A stretch of DNA of 64,000 nt from Sphagnum magellanicum (GCA_021904315.1 CM038924.1:11706026-11770025), one strand, 5' to 3'; counted from the stretch's first letter, positions 25,801 through 39,897 are shown. Notes: generated from the sequence alone by a model not told the origin. Program-made: numbers and translations.

Positions 25801-28020
25801 CCAAGAAAATTAGAAGAATAAAAAGAAATTATTATAATATATATGGAATTTTTTTTTTAAAATGCAATGTTAATTAGATGGAATAATTAATAGTTGAAAA
25901 TAACAAATGTGTAGGAAAAAAATGATTGTTCTTGACATCAAATGTCAATTATAAACTAAATGAGTAAAGCTTAACATTTAAATAAAAATCAAACTAATAC
26001 CCAAGTGAAGAATTTACCAAATTCAAATTAATAAACAACCTAGATCTAAGGTAAAAAATTTATAAAGATTCAAGAAAAATGTTTCATATATTAGAAAATA
26101 GAATAAAAATAAATTTTGACTACTACCAACAATTACAAAATGGATGAAACCAAAAGCTAGGTAATGTTGGGACCATTTGCATGTTTATATCTATTTGGTG
26201 CACAAAGTCACATTAATTTATTTTTCATTTTTATAAAAATCATTTAATAATCAATTTATGAAAAATGATGTTAATATTATCACGACCTTAACTTAGGTGC
26301 ATGACCAACTTCGTGGATTATACAAAAATGTCATTTCCAAAATGAAGAAGTTTAAAATGTGACATAAGTTCAATGACATGAAACACACTTTCACACAAGA
26401 TGAGAACTATGTTTGAGTCAAAGGGAGGCCACCCCATGACCACCACCACATTGAACTTCCAATTGAGAGTTAAGTCATTCTAAGGATTTGAAATCATGAG
26501 AAACTTACATGTCTTTGGGTTAGAATTTACCACATGCCTAAAGTTTGGTCTTTATTTGGGTTGTACCCAAATAGAAGCTCGTCATACACACCTAAAAACA
26601 TTGCATTAACCTTGCATTATGAGGATTATTCACCAAACTCACAAAAGCTTTCCCTTGTGTATGCCCTTGTGGATGCCTTCACAATTGCAAGGATACATGA
26701 GTTTATAACATCATAAGTTCATTACATAAAATGTGCTCTTACAAGACTTGATGATAAATTAACAACATAAAAATATGAAAAGAAAAATGAGCCCAAACTC
26801 AACCCAAATGAAAAATGGATGAATCATCCACCCCCTTTTGTTTAACTCTAAGCAAACAAATTTTTTTCCAATTCTATTTGGCATCTCCTTCTCAAGAATT
26901 TCAATTTTTTTGTCCCAACTGAGATCAAACTAATCAACTACTATTTATGCCTAACCTAAAATACTTTGTTAATTCATACCCAAGTCCAAAGTAAGTCCCT
27001 AATCAAAAGATCCTCATGCATAAGGCACCTAAAGATCATTATTTATGTCTCAAATTTACTCAAATTTCTACCCATAGATCGTAACAAATCTTACTTACAA
27101 ATTCTCCTTTTATGAACTCATTTTGATGTTCCAAGCCGACCTATGAGGTGTGGGTTGATCTATTCTTAACATAATAAAGTCATAAAAACTATTTCACAAA
27201 GAAGATGGAAAACCTTAGTTGCAAATGTGACATACATCTAGCAAGTGCCATCAATTGGAATGAATTGCCATCCCATTGATCCATATCATGCATAAACATA
27301 TGAAAGCATGACAAACTCAAAACCTTCAAATCTTTGACAAAATAGTGCAAGTCCAAATAGCTCTTGACTATTGCAAATTAACCTTAGACCTAATCTTGAC
27401 GATGCTTTCTAGAAATCTTTCCATTTTCATACAAAGAATCCACTCCCATTCGTGACAAAAGGTTCAAAGGAGGCCAAGATACACGTGTGTGTGTGTGTGT
27501 GTGTGTGTACATATTTATCATCATCAAGAAGATTTTGATATTCTACGAGACATCTTTTATTAAAAAATACACGAATTGAAGGTATGAATACAACTCCCCA
27601 TTGAATGACAATAAGATTAGAAAAAAGCAGCTATCAATAGTCTCCACTTTGGAGTGATAGAAGGTGCATGAATATGCATGTGCACTACCTCCCAACTTGA
27701 TGCCAAAATTTACTCCTTTCTGCTTCACTACACATGGATCAATGGATACACTCGAGTGTAGACACAAAGCACATGAAAGAAGAAACCAAATTCAGAAGGA
27801 AATGAACAATTTTTCTGAACACCTCCTCCATCTAAAGGAATTTTCAAGGATTGGTAAATTTTGCTCATCTACATACCAATCATTTTGAATAATATGTACA
27901 TTCCAATAAAGAAAAGAAAAAGGGAAGCTAAGTAAGGAACAAACTGGCATAAACCTTGTTTCAAAAGCACCCAAAAGAATTTTGAATTTCCAACTCCAAT
28001 GAGGCTGGAAGAGATGAATT
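22850..28020. other. AT-rich intergenic stretch
   Basis: No recognisable gene. It includes dispersed repeat copy B (26,510-27,170), a (GT)12 microsatellite (27,485-27,508), and on the minus strand a possible AATAAA poly(A) signal at 27,561-27,556 for the carrier gene, about 460 bp past its stop codon. The 22,850-24,250 part has the look of old transposon sequence, but no domain could be read. Confidence 0.45.
26510..27170. repeat. Dispersed repeat, copy B (partner at 10,740-11,420)
   Basis: Collinear with copy A in the same orientation. Shared anchors include the GGGTTAG block at 26,517, AAGCTCGTCATACACACCTA near 26,575, GAAAAATGGATGAATCATCC near 26,808 and GTCCCTAATCAAAAGATCCT near 26,995. 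Function unknown; no coding remnant was seen. Confidence 0.6.
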
Positions 28021-31000
28021 TTAAGAACCCCGCACTAGGGTTAAGAATACTGCCATCCAGAGTGTGATTGGTACCACTGACAGTGCATACTGCAACAGAC
28101 CCACATTGTCTATCATCAGTTTAAAACAGATGACTATTTTTCAAGGTGTCGGTCAGCAGTAGAGCCAAATTTGAGCAAGTGCTCAGATATTTTGAGAGCT
28201 GCATAAATACCTTATACTTGGAAAAAAGGAAAGAGTACCTGAGACAGCAGAAGATTGGCAAGCATGCCTGCCAGTGGCTGTGTACTTGCTCGCAGCTGAA
28301 GCACACCCAAGTAACGAGTTCAATACACACATAGATATTGTTCATAAGTTAAGCATATGGGTGAACTGAAAATGAAGTCCTTCCTGGTATAAAGCAGAAA
28401 AACCAACACCTTTTGCCATTGACCACAGTTATATACAGGTTGTCGTGACGTGGAGTTCTTACCTGTGACAATAGAACAAGATTCTGTGCTGATGGCATTG
28501 CTGCTTCTGCCTGAAAAGTAACCCGCCCATTACCCATTATCATTAGTATCATGTGAAAGGGCTGATGAAAATTGCCTTCAGCCTCAAGTACATCATCTGC
28601 AAAAAAAAAAATTAAATGCTTGAGAACCTGCAGCAGCATGAACAAATTTTTGTTCTTGCAATTTGTATATCGGAACTGAAGTGCAAAGTTTCAAACTGAG
28701 CATAGCAAAGAAAACAGGAACGAACCAGCACTGTGAGATTGAAGATGGGGTCAACAGGTACGACACGTGCACACTGAAGAGCCTGCAGGTGCCCATTGTC
28801 AGAAGCAGCACAAAAAGCTTGAGCTGCTTGGCTGATCCAACTCATCATCATGCATGTCAGGGCATAGCAGCAACACTGGCACAGTTGGTTACTTAACCCA
28901 CTAATGATGGATCCTCTCATGACCCCTTTTGTCAGCGCAAAGATGAGACAAGGAGAACTGTGTACAGAACAGTAAAGAACATGGGTGTCTGAAAGGTCCA
29001 AGAAAGAGTACATACTGTTGTCATGATGATGCCAACGATAGGCATAGCAATGAGGCGAACCGAAGAAATGACCCAAAATGCACGTCTATCAAGGAGTGGT
29101 TCTGGTCTTGCACCAGCAGAAGCATCAGTTGTTCTTAGAGCATCCTTGAGAGGGTTTCCAACAACCCCACTAGTAGTTGAGGTTTTGTTTGAGCTGCTGC
29201 TACCTTTGGCCTTGAGTGATGGCATGGATGCTGCCAGTGAACTGGCAAGCACCACTGTCTGCACTGCCATGGTTGCTGTTCCCAGCAGTGTTGCAGCCTG
29301 TCAGCCCACCCTCTCTCATGATGCCCTATTTCTTGCATGTTCTGAACTCTAGAAAATCATACATACTACTGCACTACAATACTCATGCAGATTCAATCGA
29401 GTTTTATATGATGAGTAACAGAGAGGCATACATCAAAGATAGGACGTAATATGCCTGCTGCCACAGAGTGCAGCATCATCACAGCACCTGTTGTTGCTTC
29501 CACTCCCACTGCACTTTCAGCTACAACAGGCAAGCAGAATTGCGACAATGGGGTACAACCTACAAGCACGCCTACCAACACCTGTCCCAACAATCCTATT
29601 GTGTTAGGACTAGGATGCACAAGAGATATCAACAAGAATTATACAAAGCAATTATAGTGAGCAACTTCAATGGATTATTAGGTGTATCAAGTGGGGTGTC
29701 AAGAACTTACTCCATACAGGGGAGGGTTCATGATGGACTCAAACCAATCAGCCAGTGTCAGCCATGAGAGGCCCTGCCTGGTTGCATTACCTCTTGAATC
29801 TTCATCTGCATCTCCAGACGAAATGATTCGGTAGCCCACTGTCCAAAGAGCTGGTGTCCAGCCAACCATGAACAATGCCAGATACCTGTATGGAGGAGAG
29901 AGGTATTTGCACAAAGAAACCATAAAAATCTCTGCTTTAATAAGCTTACACAAACAACCATAATATCTGACGAGCATGCATGGAAAAGCATGGAGAATTG
30001 ACACAACTCATACAGAACTCCTGACCATGCATGAGCAAAGTTTGCTGACCAGTGCAATGTGAGCAATTGAAAGTTTTGGATCTATTCACTCACCCTGCTG
30101 CTTGGTTCAATTCATCAGCTGCCAGAACGCCAGTCATGAATACCTACTCACAAGTCAAAAGAACAAAGATGAGATAAGCTTGTGGGTAGGGAGATGGGAC
30201 AGACCACAGCTCTGTGAAATTCAACTGCAAGTGCTGAACTTCCAGACTTAACCAGAACAGCATGATATGCAACCACTAGCAAGCACAACTACTGCTGAGC
30301 TGCAAAAAGAACCCCCAAAACTATTTCAAAAGGGTAAGGAAAGATGGAGGCAGACAGGGAGCCACATAGAGAGAAAGTTACCAAAGGCAGTGTCAGAGAG
30401 TTCCCAAAAGCACAAGCAGCCGTAATGATGGCCTCCTTCTTCTTGGTGGCTTTGTGCTGCTCTGCTGCAATCCAACTGGTGCTTGTCGGAAGAACCATGT
30501 GAAGAGGAGGAGAAGGAGGAGGTGTTTCTGGGAGACTCTTCAAGCCCCCTCCTTTGATTGCAGTTGTTGTTATCAAGGCTGCTGGCGCTGGTGCAGCTGG
30601 AAGTGCAGTCTCAACAGACAATGGGCGTGGTGAACTTGGTTTCCCAAAGACAATTCGACATGCGACTTTTCCAAGGAGTGCCCCCACAAACACCTATCAG
30701 CAAGAACAACAAAACTATTTTTTTTGCAATAGACTCTTTGCAGATGGCTCAAACAACACTCACATGACCCAATGCAGGAGCATTTGAGTGAGTGGAACAA
30801 GACTTTTGCTCCTTGAGCAATTTCATGAAGTTCTCTCCATCAGCACCATGTAGGGAACTCTTGATGCATCAAACAGTGCCAAGTGTGTCATCACTGAATC
30901 TGTTACCCATATTAAAAACATTACACTAAAGGGAACCTTCTTTCTGCAGTTCAACATAAATCAACTAAACAATCTTGCAAGAAATGCTATATACCTGAGC

Positions 31001-32950
31001 AATAGCAATGAGGGGGAGGGCAAGCAGACTTGCAGAAGGATGTGAGGCAAGTGTCAATGCGACCTGCCCCATAACACAATTCCCAACTCCAAAATCAGTA
31101 ACTCGGAAACGTTCACACTCTTGAAAGAAATGTTTTTTGCAACTCACAGACTCACAAGGAAAACTCAAGGAAAGTAGTCTCTGATGAGCACATTACAAAA
31201 CTATGATTTGAAAAATGGAAGAGGGGCATGTAGTATGTACCTTGGACATCAAAAAACAGGGGATGAGTACACGGAACGCAACCTGGCTGAGGACCACAGG
31301 AGTATCAGCTGGGAGCTGTCCAGTTCTCTGCATCCACACCACAAATGCTGCCATTCAAATGCTCATGAGCTTTTTCTTTTCCAACCCATCTATAAAGTTT
31401 CCCTTTCTTACCAAAAACCCTAAAAAACCTCATGAGGACAAGGACGACCCATGCAAGAAGAACCTGCCTGGCTGCTGAAACACAGGACAGACCAAGAGAG
31501 CTCCAATCCAGAGTGGGTTTTTCAGATACTTCAATTTTGCGCATAATCTTCTTCAAGAGGAAGAAATCTCTTACTGCAAAGGCTGATGATTTTGATAGAA
31601 GAGCCCAATGAGGCGCCTAGCACATTCAAGTTGAGATGAGACCCAGCTTTCACAATTCTGGTCATGGAGCTCATCAGTGAAGCAGACACAGATGCAAGTG
31701 GGAAGCTGGACATGGAATTGCATCCACCCAACCCATTACTGTTAAGCAATAGTGGAGCACCAGCACCAGCACCACCAACCCCTCCCTTGACTATGTGATA
31801 ACCACCAAACACCTGCAGGAAACCCCACCCCCAAAGAAAAAACCTTGCAATTTTAGACCTATGATTCTTGTTCAATAAGAGTTCAATTCCCATAACAAAA
31901 TCCCAAATCAATTTCTGTCCCTGCAATCAAAGTAAGAGCATCTCCAGTGGTGCTCAGTATGTGACCCTGCGTAAATAATTGCTCACTTCCAAGTTTAGTT
32001 ATTTACCTTTTTCCAACCCCGCCGATAAAACTAAAACTAGGGCTGCAAATAAGTGGGAGACTACTAATAGCAACCCATCTGGTCTGGACCAATCAAGCTA
32101 TCCAGCCAATCAACAGCAGGTGTTAGGCTTTGCTGCACACCCTTTTACCAGCCTCAGCATCCTATGCAAAAATGCTGGGCCAAAACCATTTTGCTGAACC
32201 AAACCAGCATGTTTTGACTTTTCTTCATCCAATTTTCTTTTGCAGGGCCACATACTGAGTACCGGTGGAGCTGCTCTAATGCCACAAACAGAGGAAGAGG
32301 AGGGGGAGGAGAAGGAGGAGGAGGAGGAGACCTAGATCCCCCCAGCCATCCCAAAAAACAAAAACCTGTTTTCTCGATACCACTCGTCTGGACGTCCCTA
32401 CTACAACAGGTGTCAACTGCTGCTGCTGCTGCTGCTTCCCATGGCTCAGCTTCCCGGGGCCAATTCTCCTTACTCCACCAGCAGCAGAAGAATGCAACAA
32501 TTCGGGGGCAGAGGAAGCTGGAAGACAAGAAGAAAAGCCTTCATTCTCCGGAAGCAAAGATACCCCAAACTCCATAGGCTGTGCTGCGGAAATCCCATAG
32601 TTCGTGACAATTGCATTCGCAACATCCTGGTCTCCTGCAATTGCCTGCACCACCAAAACTGCTCCAGTCGTGGCCACACAGCGCCATACCCATGGCCTAT
32701 TCCTAACAACACCCAACTCCTTCCTCTCCCCCCAATCCCCTCCTCCTAGTCCTCCTGCTGCTGCTCCTCCTCCTCCTCTTGCTCCTGCTGCTGCTTCTCC
32801 TGCTTCACAATGGGCCACAACTCTCAAAGCTTGGAAGTGAAAGGAATGGCAATTTCCTTTGATGGGTGATCTTCTTCTTCTCCTCCTCCTCCTCCTACAA
32901 CAAGGAGCTTCAACACCAACAACAACACTAGAAGAAATACTGGTAGCCAT
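28021..32950 (-). CDS. Auxin-efflux-carrier family (PIN-LIKES-type) membrane transporter with transit-like N-terminus, 14 exons
   Basis: Exons on the minus strand are 32,950-32,366, 31,812-31,575, 31,474-31,429, 31,325-31,241, 31,063-30,995, 30,693-30,382, 30,143-30,094, 29,885-29,711, 29,581-29,432, 29,297-29,016, 28,782-28,726, 28,510-28,463, 28,295-28,239 and 28,089-28,021. Phases join without a stop to about 740 residues. Family marks are PADTPVVLSQVAFRVLIPCF (N-terminal helix pair), FGNSLTLPL then VFMTGVLAADELNQAAG and YLALFMVGWTPALW (centre), MNPPLYG, RLIAMPIVG, AEAAMPSAQNLVLL and YALSVVPITLWM near the end: the usual two bundles of about five membrane helices around a hydrophilic loop. 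The first roughly 190 residues start MATSISSSVVVG, are rich in Ser, Arg, Gly and Ala, and look like a plastid transit peptide plus linker, absent from ordinary PIN-LIKES proteins. Exon 3/4 borders are uncertain (31,412 and 31,308 give the same length with a canonical donor but a worse family fit); exons 11-12 were set by family fit. An in-frame ATG at 32,977 is an alternative start. The substrate is not determined; auxin is only inferred from the family name. Confidence 0.82.
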
Positions 32951-33380
32951 GGGAACTACATGACTCCATGAAACCATTCTACTACACCCCTCCAAAAAAC
33001 AACCCAACAAACCAAAACCCACCAAAAAAACACAAAACCCAACACAAAACAAATCCACAAACAAAACAAAACAAAAAACTTCTTTCTACTATGAATCCAT
33101 TTCACATGACCATTGATGATGATCACACAGATACTACCCCAAGTACACTGATCATCATCATCATCATCATAATCACCATAATTTTTTCATTTTTTTTTTA
33201 TTGCTTGAAAAAACCCTTTTTTCCTACTGCAATAGGCCTACACTACACATGATATTATCTAAATGCAAAATCAAAATAAGATCAAAACAACAAACAAACA
33301 AACAAACAACTTGAACTCAACAAGAAAGTGTGGAAGGAACTCTTCTTGTTCACCACATACCTCTGCTGATACTGCTTGCA

Positions 33381-33830
33381 CCCATCTCAGGTCCTGATTT
33401 TTTGGGGATGTCATCTTGGGATCTGGGTGGGGGACATGTGTTTCTTGTTGTTGTTGTTGGAATAACAAACTTTGCACCCATCTCAGGTCCTGATGTTTTT
33501 GGGGATGTCATCTTGGGATCTGGGTGGGGGACATGTGTTTCTTCTTGTTGTTGTTGGAATAACAAACTTTGCACCCATCTCACAGGTCCTGATGTTTTTG
33601 GGGATGTCATCTTGGGATCTGGATGGGGACATGTGTTTCTTCTTGTTGTTGTTGGAATAACAAACTTTGCACCCATCTCACAGGTCCTGATTTTTTGGGG
33701 ATGTCATCTTGGGATCTGGGTGGGGACATGTGTTTCTTGTTGTTGTTGTTGGTAATAACAAACTTTGCACCCATCTCAGGTCCTGATTTTTTTGGGGATG
33801 TCATCTTGGGATCTGGGTGGGAGATGTGGA
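33381..33830. repeat. 97-bp tandem array, almost five units
   Basis: CCCATCTCAGGTCCTGAT, or the variant with an extra CA, begins at 33,381, 33,477, 33,574, 33,672 and 33,770 (spacing 96-98 bp). Each unit carries GGGGATGTCATCTTGGGATC and a TTGTTGTTG run. Long open frames on both strands here (for example 33,330-33,755) only mirror the repeat. The array lies about 430 bp upstream of the carrier gene's start codon. Confidence 0.9.
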
Positions 33831-34090
33831 CCCCCCCCTCTCCCCCAAAATGAGGGCCCAATATTTTAGACCCTATTAGATTCGGGCCATCTTGAGGGCC
33901 CCAAAAATGAGGATTCCATATTTTGGACTCCCCCAAAATGAGGGCTCAAATACTTTGGACCCTATTAGACTCTTTCCTTTCCAAAGGGAGGGCCCAATAC
34001 TTTGGACCCCATCCCCAAATGAAGTCTCAATACTTTGGAGTCCATTGGGTGCCCCCAAATTGAATTGAGGGGGCAATACCCCGGTACCTA
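33830..34090. repeat. Degenerate repeats with CCCCAAAATGAGGGC and ACTTTGGACCC motifs
   Basis: About four diverged units of 45-65 bp combine CCCCAAAATGAGGG, CAATA(C/T)TTTGGACC and CCTATTAGA pieces. It directly follows the 97-bp array. No known element was recognised. Confidence 0.6.
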
Positions 34091-34099
34091 GGCTGGTTG

Positions 34100-37000
34100 G
34101 GTACAAATTTTATTTTATTTTTTTGAAATTGTCAATTCTTTTGAAAAAAAAAAGTGTGCTTGGCATGCTGAAAATATGAATATTTAGTATAATTAATTAT
34201 ACTATTTTTTTAATTTTAAATTATTCTTAATTTCATTCTCGAACATTAAGTGACATATAATTAATTAATTAATTATTAGGCACCTTGTTGGCCAAACCAA
34301 TCTAGGTATTAGAGTATCTTAATTCTTAAGACCTCAAAACTAATTTTGAGTTGTTTGATGTGGAGACTATGATGAGTGGCCTCATGAATTGCCCTTTTAA
34401 GACAAGTGTTACTAAAACCCCATGGTTGGAGCCATGAAAAAAAACTATGGATTAATCCAAGGTTGTATAGTGTCAATTCAATATATATAATATTAAATAT
34501 TAGTGCTACTATTAGTTTAGTAGTAAAACTAAATGATCATAAAATTAAATTTTAATTTAATTATTAGAACACATTCCTCTTTTTTCTTAAAGATTATATA
34601 ACTTATATTTATAAAAAGGAGTATTAAGTTGATAAACATTCACCCTCCTTTTTCATTATTCTTGCCTCCTTCTCAAATTTATTTATTTTTAATTTCTTTT
34701 CAAAGTGAAGTTAAATATAAAGATAATGGTATAAAAAAATGGAGGTTTTGAATTTGAGTATTTGAAAAATAGTTGTAAAGATAATGATAAAGGTAAAAGT
34801 TAATGTGCATTTTCATATCATGTAGATTGGAAGGGGAAGGGAGTGAGGTAGTTAGGGTTGGAAGATTCATTTTCAAGGTGCACAAGATAAGGTAATGTCA
34901 CAAATGGTTTGAAGCCATAGACTTTGGATAAATCTAAAGATCAATTTAAGAATGTTTTGCATCAAATTAGCAAGTTTTCATTTGTGATTTCATTGGGTTG
35001 TTGAGACTTGTTCAAAATGTATTGCCATTCAAATTGCAAATATAGTTATACACATTTTTCTAATTTTATGCATTTATTTCATGCAATATTGATACAATTC
35101 AAACACTACAAACTTGTAAACTCCCATGGACCTTTCATTTTTAGCTTGTTAAATGAAACACTCACATTCATTGAATAACAATTCATTTATTTCAAGGTGA
35201 CAATGCAACACCAATGCATGAAGCTATGTAATCAACCTTTAATTGCAACCCCACATCTCATTTGTGGTAAAAGTTGTGGTCATTGGACATTTTGAATCAA
35301 AAGTCTCTTCATAGGGTTCAAGTTAGTTGATTAATTTTGGTCATATCTTGAGTAGTGTTAAAAACCAACAAACTTTTTCAATTCTTGTTTCATGGAATTG
35401 AAATTATGAAATCATTGAACAACTCATTCTAAACTTCAATGGCCTTCTTGTGGATGAAAGGCAATGGTTTTGGTTGTTTATGGTGGTAACATTGATTGCA
35501 TTCAACATGTAGTAGAAGTTACAAACATGATTTTGCAATTAATTTATGATGATGCTTGCATTTATTTATTATTAACTTGTTTATCTTTTGCAAATCCACC
35601 TTCCATTATGATGAGCAAAGTTTGTTTGTAAACTAAAATTCAATTCCCTTGGATTATTAACTTGCTTATTTTGTGCAAGTTTGCCTTTCACTATAATGAA
35701 TATGCTTGTGGACCTGCATAATAAATAGGGTTTAATTAACCCTTTAAAAAATGATTATATTCGCCCAAAAAAAAATTACATTTAACTTGTACTTCAAAAA
35801 ATCACCACTAGCAAAAATATGTTCCTTACAAACTATGTCATTCTTAATCTATAATTAATTCAAACTAGTTGCAAATTTGAAAAAATCTACCTTTGTTTTA
35901 TAATCCCATCTTGCATATGTGGTAAAGGATATTACTATTCCATCAAGGATGTGTGTGCTATTTGAATAGCCAATTCATCAACATCAAAAAATTAAAAGAA
36001 ATAATTATTAGTTATATTCAATATTATGAAATTGTGTTTTGACCAAAAACACGTAAGTAATATATTGCGTATGTAAAATGATTCTTGAAGTTATGTTTCT
36101 TACATGAAACATGGTCGTTCAAACAAAACATGATCATGTATTCATGTGAACATCCCAAAGGGATATTGAAACTTTTATTTTGGGGCATCATACCATAAGG
36201 GAAAAAATGTTGGTATGCCCATATTATTATGGCTTTAGCCTTGGGCTTGTGACCAAAATGAGTATAAAACAAAAGGGAAATAGGTCAAAAATAAACCAAA
36301 GCGACAAATGCACTAAACACACTCCCTTGGCTACAAGGAAACATGTGGGATTAGAAGGAGTATGCAAAACCTTCAAGTGCATTCCCACCTTTGGAAAATT
36401 TGAATCCCAGTTGAGTGTCCCATAACTTTGAAACAATGTTTGAAGGATCAAACTTTGTCCAAATTGGATCATTTTTAAACATTGAAAAAGGTCTTGAAAA
36501 TTAAATATCTAAAGTTGAGTTGCATTCCCCATTTGAAGATTTGAAACACAAGTTATAATCAAACCAATGGTTGGGAATCAAATTAGCAATTTGACTCTTG
36601 ATAATTAAAAAATTTAACAAAGGAGTCAAATCACCTTTGATTGAAGCATGTCATAAATCGTTGGAAATATTTTTTGAAAGAATACAACTTTGCTTTTGAA
36701 AGATTTAGAATCAAAATCCATATGTGGGAGTTTTGAGCCCACAAAATAACATTACTTTTATCTTGGCAATATCAAGATTCCCACTTGGGAATCCTGAAAT
36801 TTTATGCCACTTTGATATAGTCCCCACCACCATTTATAAAATCTATTAAAAAAGTGATGATTCAAATTTGGGTTGTGATGAATCATGTGAGCATGTGTCT
36901 CTTTGTGATTTTGTTTTTACACCATTATGCTTTCAATTTTGCACAAATTGTTTTTTTTTTTTTGTTTGTTCAATTTGATTTCATCTCAATTTCAACTTTG

Positions 37001-39839
37001 TGAACTCATTCTAGTCCCATCCCAAACTTCCACACTTTTTTTCTTTGTGAGAATTAAAGGAACATGCTTTAAGTTTACATTTCATTGCAAAATTGAAAAT
37101 TTATGTGTTTTTTACCTTTGATACCACTTAATGGACTTAAGGGTGTATCATATATAATCTATTAAAGTTACAGGTGCCCATAAAACAAACACACATATCA
37201 ATTTCCCATTTTAATTTTTTTAATTAAAAATATTTCCACAAAACATTTCAAACTTCACATAATTAGAATTTTGTTCAAGTGCATTAGTGGTTGTGCTTAT
37301 TCCCATAGTGGGTTTTGCATATTTTGACACAATAATTTTAAATGCATGTTTTTCAAGGTCCATATGGCAATTATACAAATTCCATTCATTCCATCTTATT
37401 TTAAGTTCAAAGAATGGCCACCTCATGGTCAACAATGCTTAAAATAAACATCTTATTCATTTTCCAAATGACCAATTTTATTCATCAAAGGAAAACTGGG
37501 GATTTTCTTTTCAAATTATTGATTTAACCACCTCCAAATGCATGAAAATCCCAAAAGTATCACAAGTTGATAGGCAAGTAAATAAACAACTTAAAATATA
37601 ATTGAATCACCACGTGGATGACAAGGCAATTTTGAAATATATAATAACGAACACACCAATAACCCTACCCCCAACCCACCTCATATTCTATTGTCAAACA
37701 AATTCATCCATATTGCTACCATCATTTCAATGGCATTCAATTTTTTCTTGAAACCAAATTATATCATCATTATCATCAACTAAATTTGAAATCTATCATC
37801 CCACCTATTTTTTCTTCATTTCTTTTCACATTAGCTTCTCTCATTCATTTTGTTTCATCTCACACCCACCTTGTTGAATTTTTATAACACATTCATCCAC
37901 TATATTTAATGTCCATTTTTTAAAGTTAGTGACACCACATTGCAAATCATATTGGGGTTATGTTTTAGCACAATTGCAATCTAAGGTTTGTTTAATGTTG
38001 AATTTGATTGTAATTTGGTGGTGCTAATGGTGCACACATATTCTTGAACACAATTATTCTTCTAGCTATGTGTTTAATGGGGATTTTTAGTCACAACAAA
38101 GTTCATCACTAATTTGGTGTTATTTACATGTTTTGCTCAATATTGATTAACCATGTGTTATGAAGATTTATTATACTTTTTATTACAAAACATCCCAAAG
38201 TAAAATTTCTATTATTTTCCATGAGGATACAACTTAACCTCCTTATGGAACATTAGAATTCATGTTTCAAGGTGCATGAATAAAATTGATATAAAAAAAT
38301 TTCAATGAATTCTAATATATGATTATTACTTAATTCAATGTGTAACCATACATTTAACTTAATATTGAAATTCTAACACACATGAATTGTCCCTTAATCG
38401 CCATTCAAATGTGAACTTCCCATTATTACACATTACCAGTGACGATCAACTATTTTATTTGATTTTATTGTTTCATATGGTTTTCAATAATTCATCATTA
38501 TTTATATCAATGCCAAATTTAATTAAATTAATATACATTTCATGGACATGAAAAAACACATATTAATTTGTTTTTTCATATCCATGTTGGTGGAAGGGGA
38601 AAAATTTGAGGTAGTTATAAAATGGAGGTAGTTATTAGAAAAAGTGGGGGATAGTTATTTAAAATGTTAATAGGAAAAAGAAGTTATTACTACGAAATAA
38701 ATGAAGTAGTTAGGTTTGAAAATGAGGTAGTTATTTCTAAAATTGTCTTTGGAATGGTCCATGGATGAGTATAGGAAGGAATTCCAAAAGAATCCCCAAT
38801 AGACTAGTTTCAATTCAATTACTTGTCATTGGAATTGATTATAACACGCATGAATTGTCCCTTAATGACCATTCAAATTAACCAATATTAAATAAAATGC
38901 TTCACAATTGAATAAAAATTAATTATATATGTGATCCATTCCTTGTGGAAGTTGGAATACTTGCATAACATCCATATTTATGGATGGCCAACAAATTGTT
39001 GATGATTATTGACACATAGATTAAAGATTATATGAAATGTGTTTTGGGTTGTATAATTTTGAGTGTTTGATATCTAATCAAAGTTATAACCTCCTAATGG
39101 CCCTAATTGGGTTTGTTATGAAGTAATACATAGGTTAACACCAAGGAAATGGCTAACTAAGCTATGAAGATTATTTATTTTAATGAATGCATGTTTATAA
39201 CTTTTATGCACAAGAAAAAAAATAAAAATTGTTTTTCTATTTGTCTACATGAGGATATTTGAACTACCTACATACATACATACCTTATGGACATAATTAA
39301 ATTACATACCAATCTTACTAAATGAAAGGTCCATATATGACATTTGTGAAAATTTTCAACCTTTTTTTATTATTCACTCACATGTAATTTTTTTGCATAA
39401 GCAATGGATCACAATCAATGTGAATTCTTTGTGATACGTTTGAAGAAAAAAATATGAAAACACATGCACTATATCATGACTCAATTTCTGGTATTATAAG
39501 CTACAAATTTGTTCCATAAATCCCATTTCCATGAAAAAAAAATGACTTTTCAAGTTTAGAAATACTTGATTTAAAAAATGAAATTGGATTAACAATTTCT
39601 TTTCAATAATGTGTTTTTATAATGTGATTAGCAATTTTTTAATGTCCAAAAAAAATTCAAATGAATAAGTTTTAATTTATGTTAAAAGGTCCTTTATAAA
39701 ATGGACACCTTTGACAGAGTTATTTCAAAAGCCCTTAATGTTGACCATTGAATGTCACGGATTTCAAATTGAATTCTTGAACATGTGTATTGGTGAGTTA
39801 TCATGATGTTGTGATTATTGTGACTTCAAAATGGCACCA

Positions 39840-39897
<58 letters not shown>

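Noticed and set aside
33330-33755. 141-codon frame and its minus-strand mirrors
   Set aside because: Directly encoded by the 97-bp tandem array; the peptide repeats with the DNA unit.
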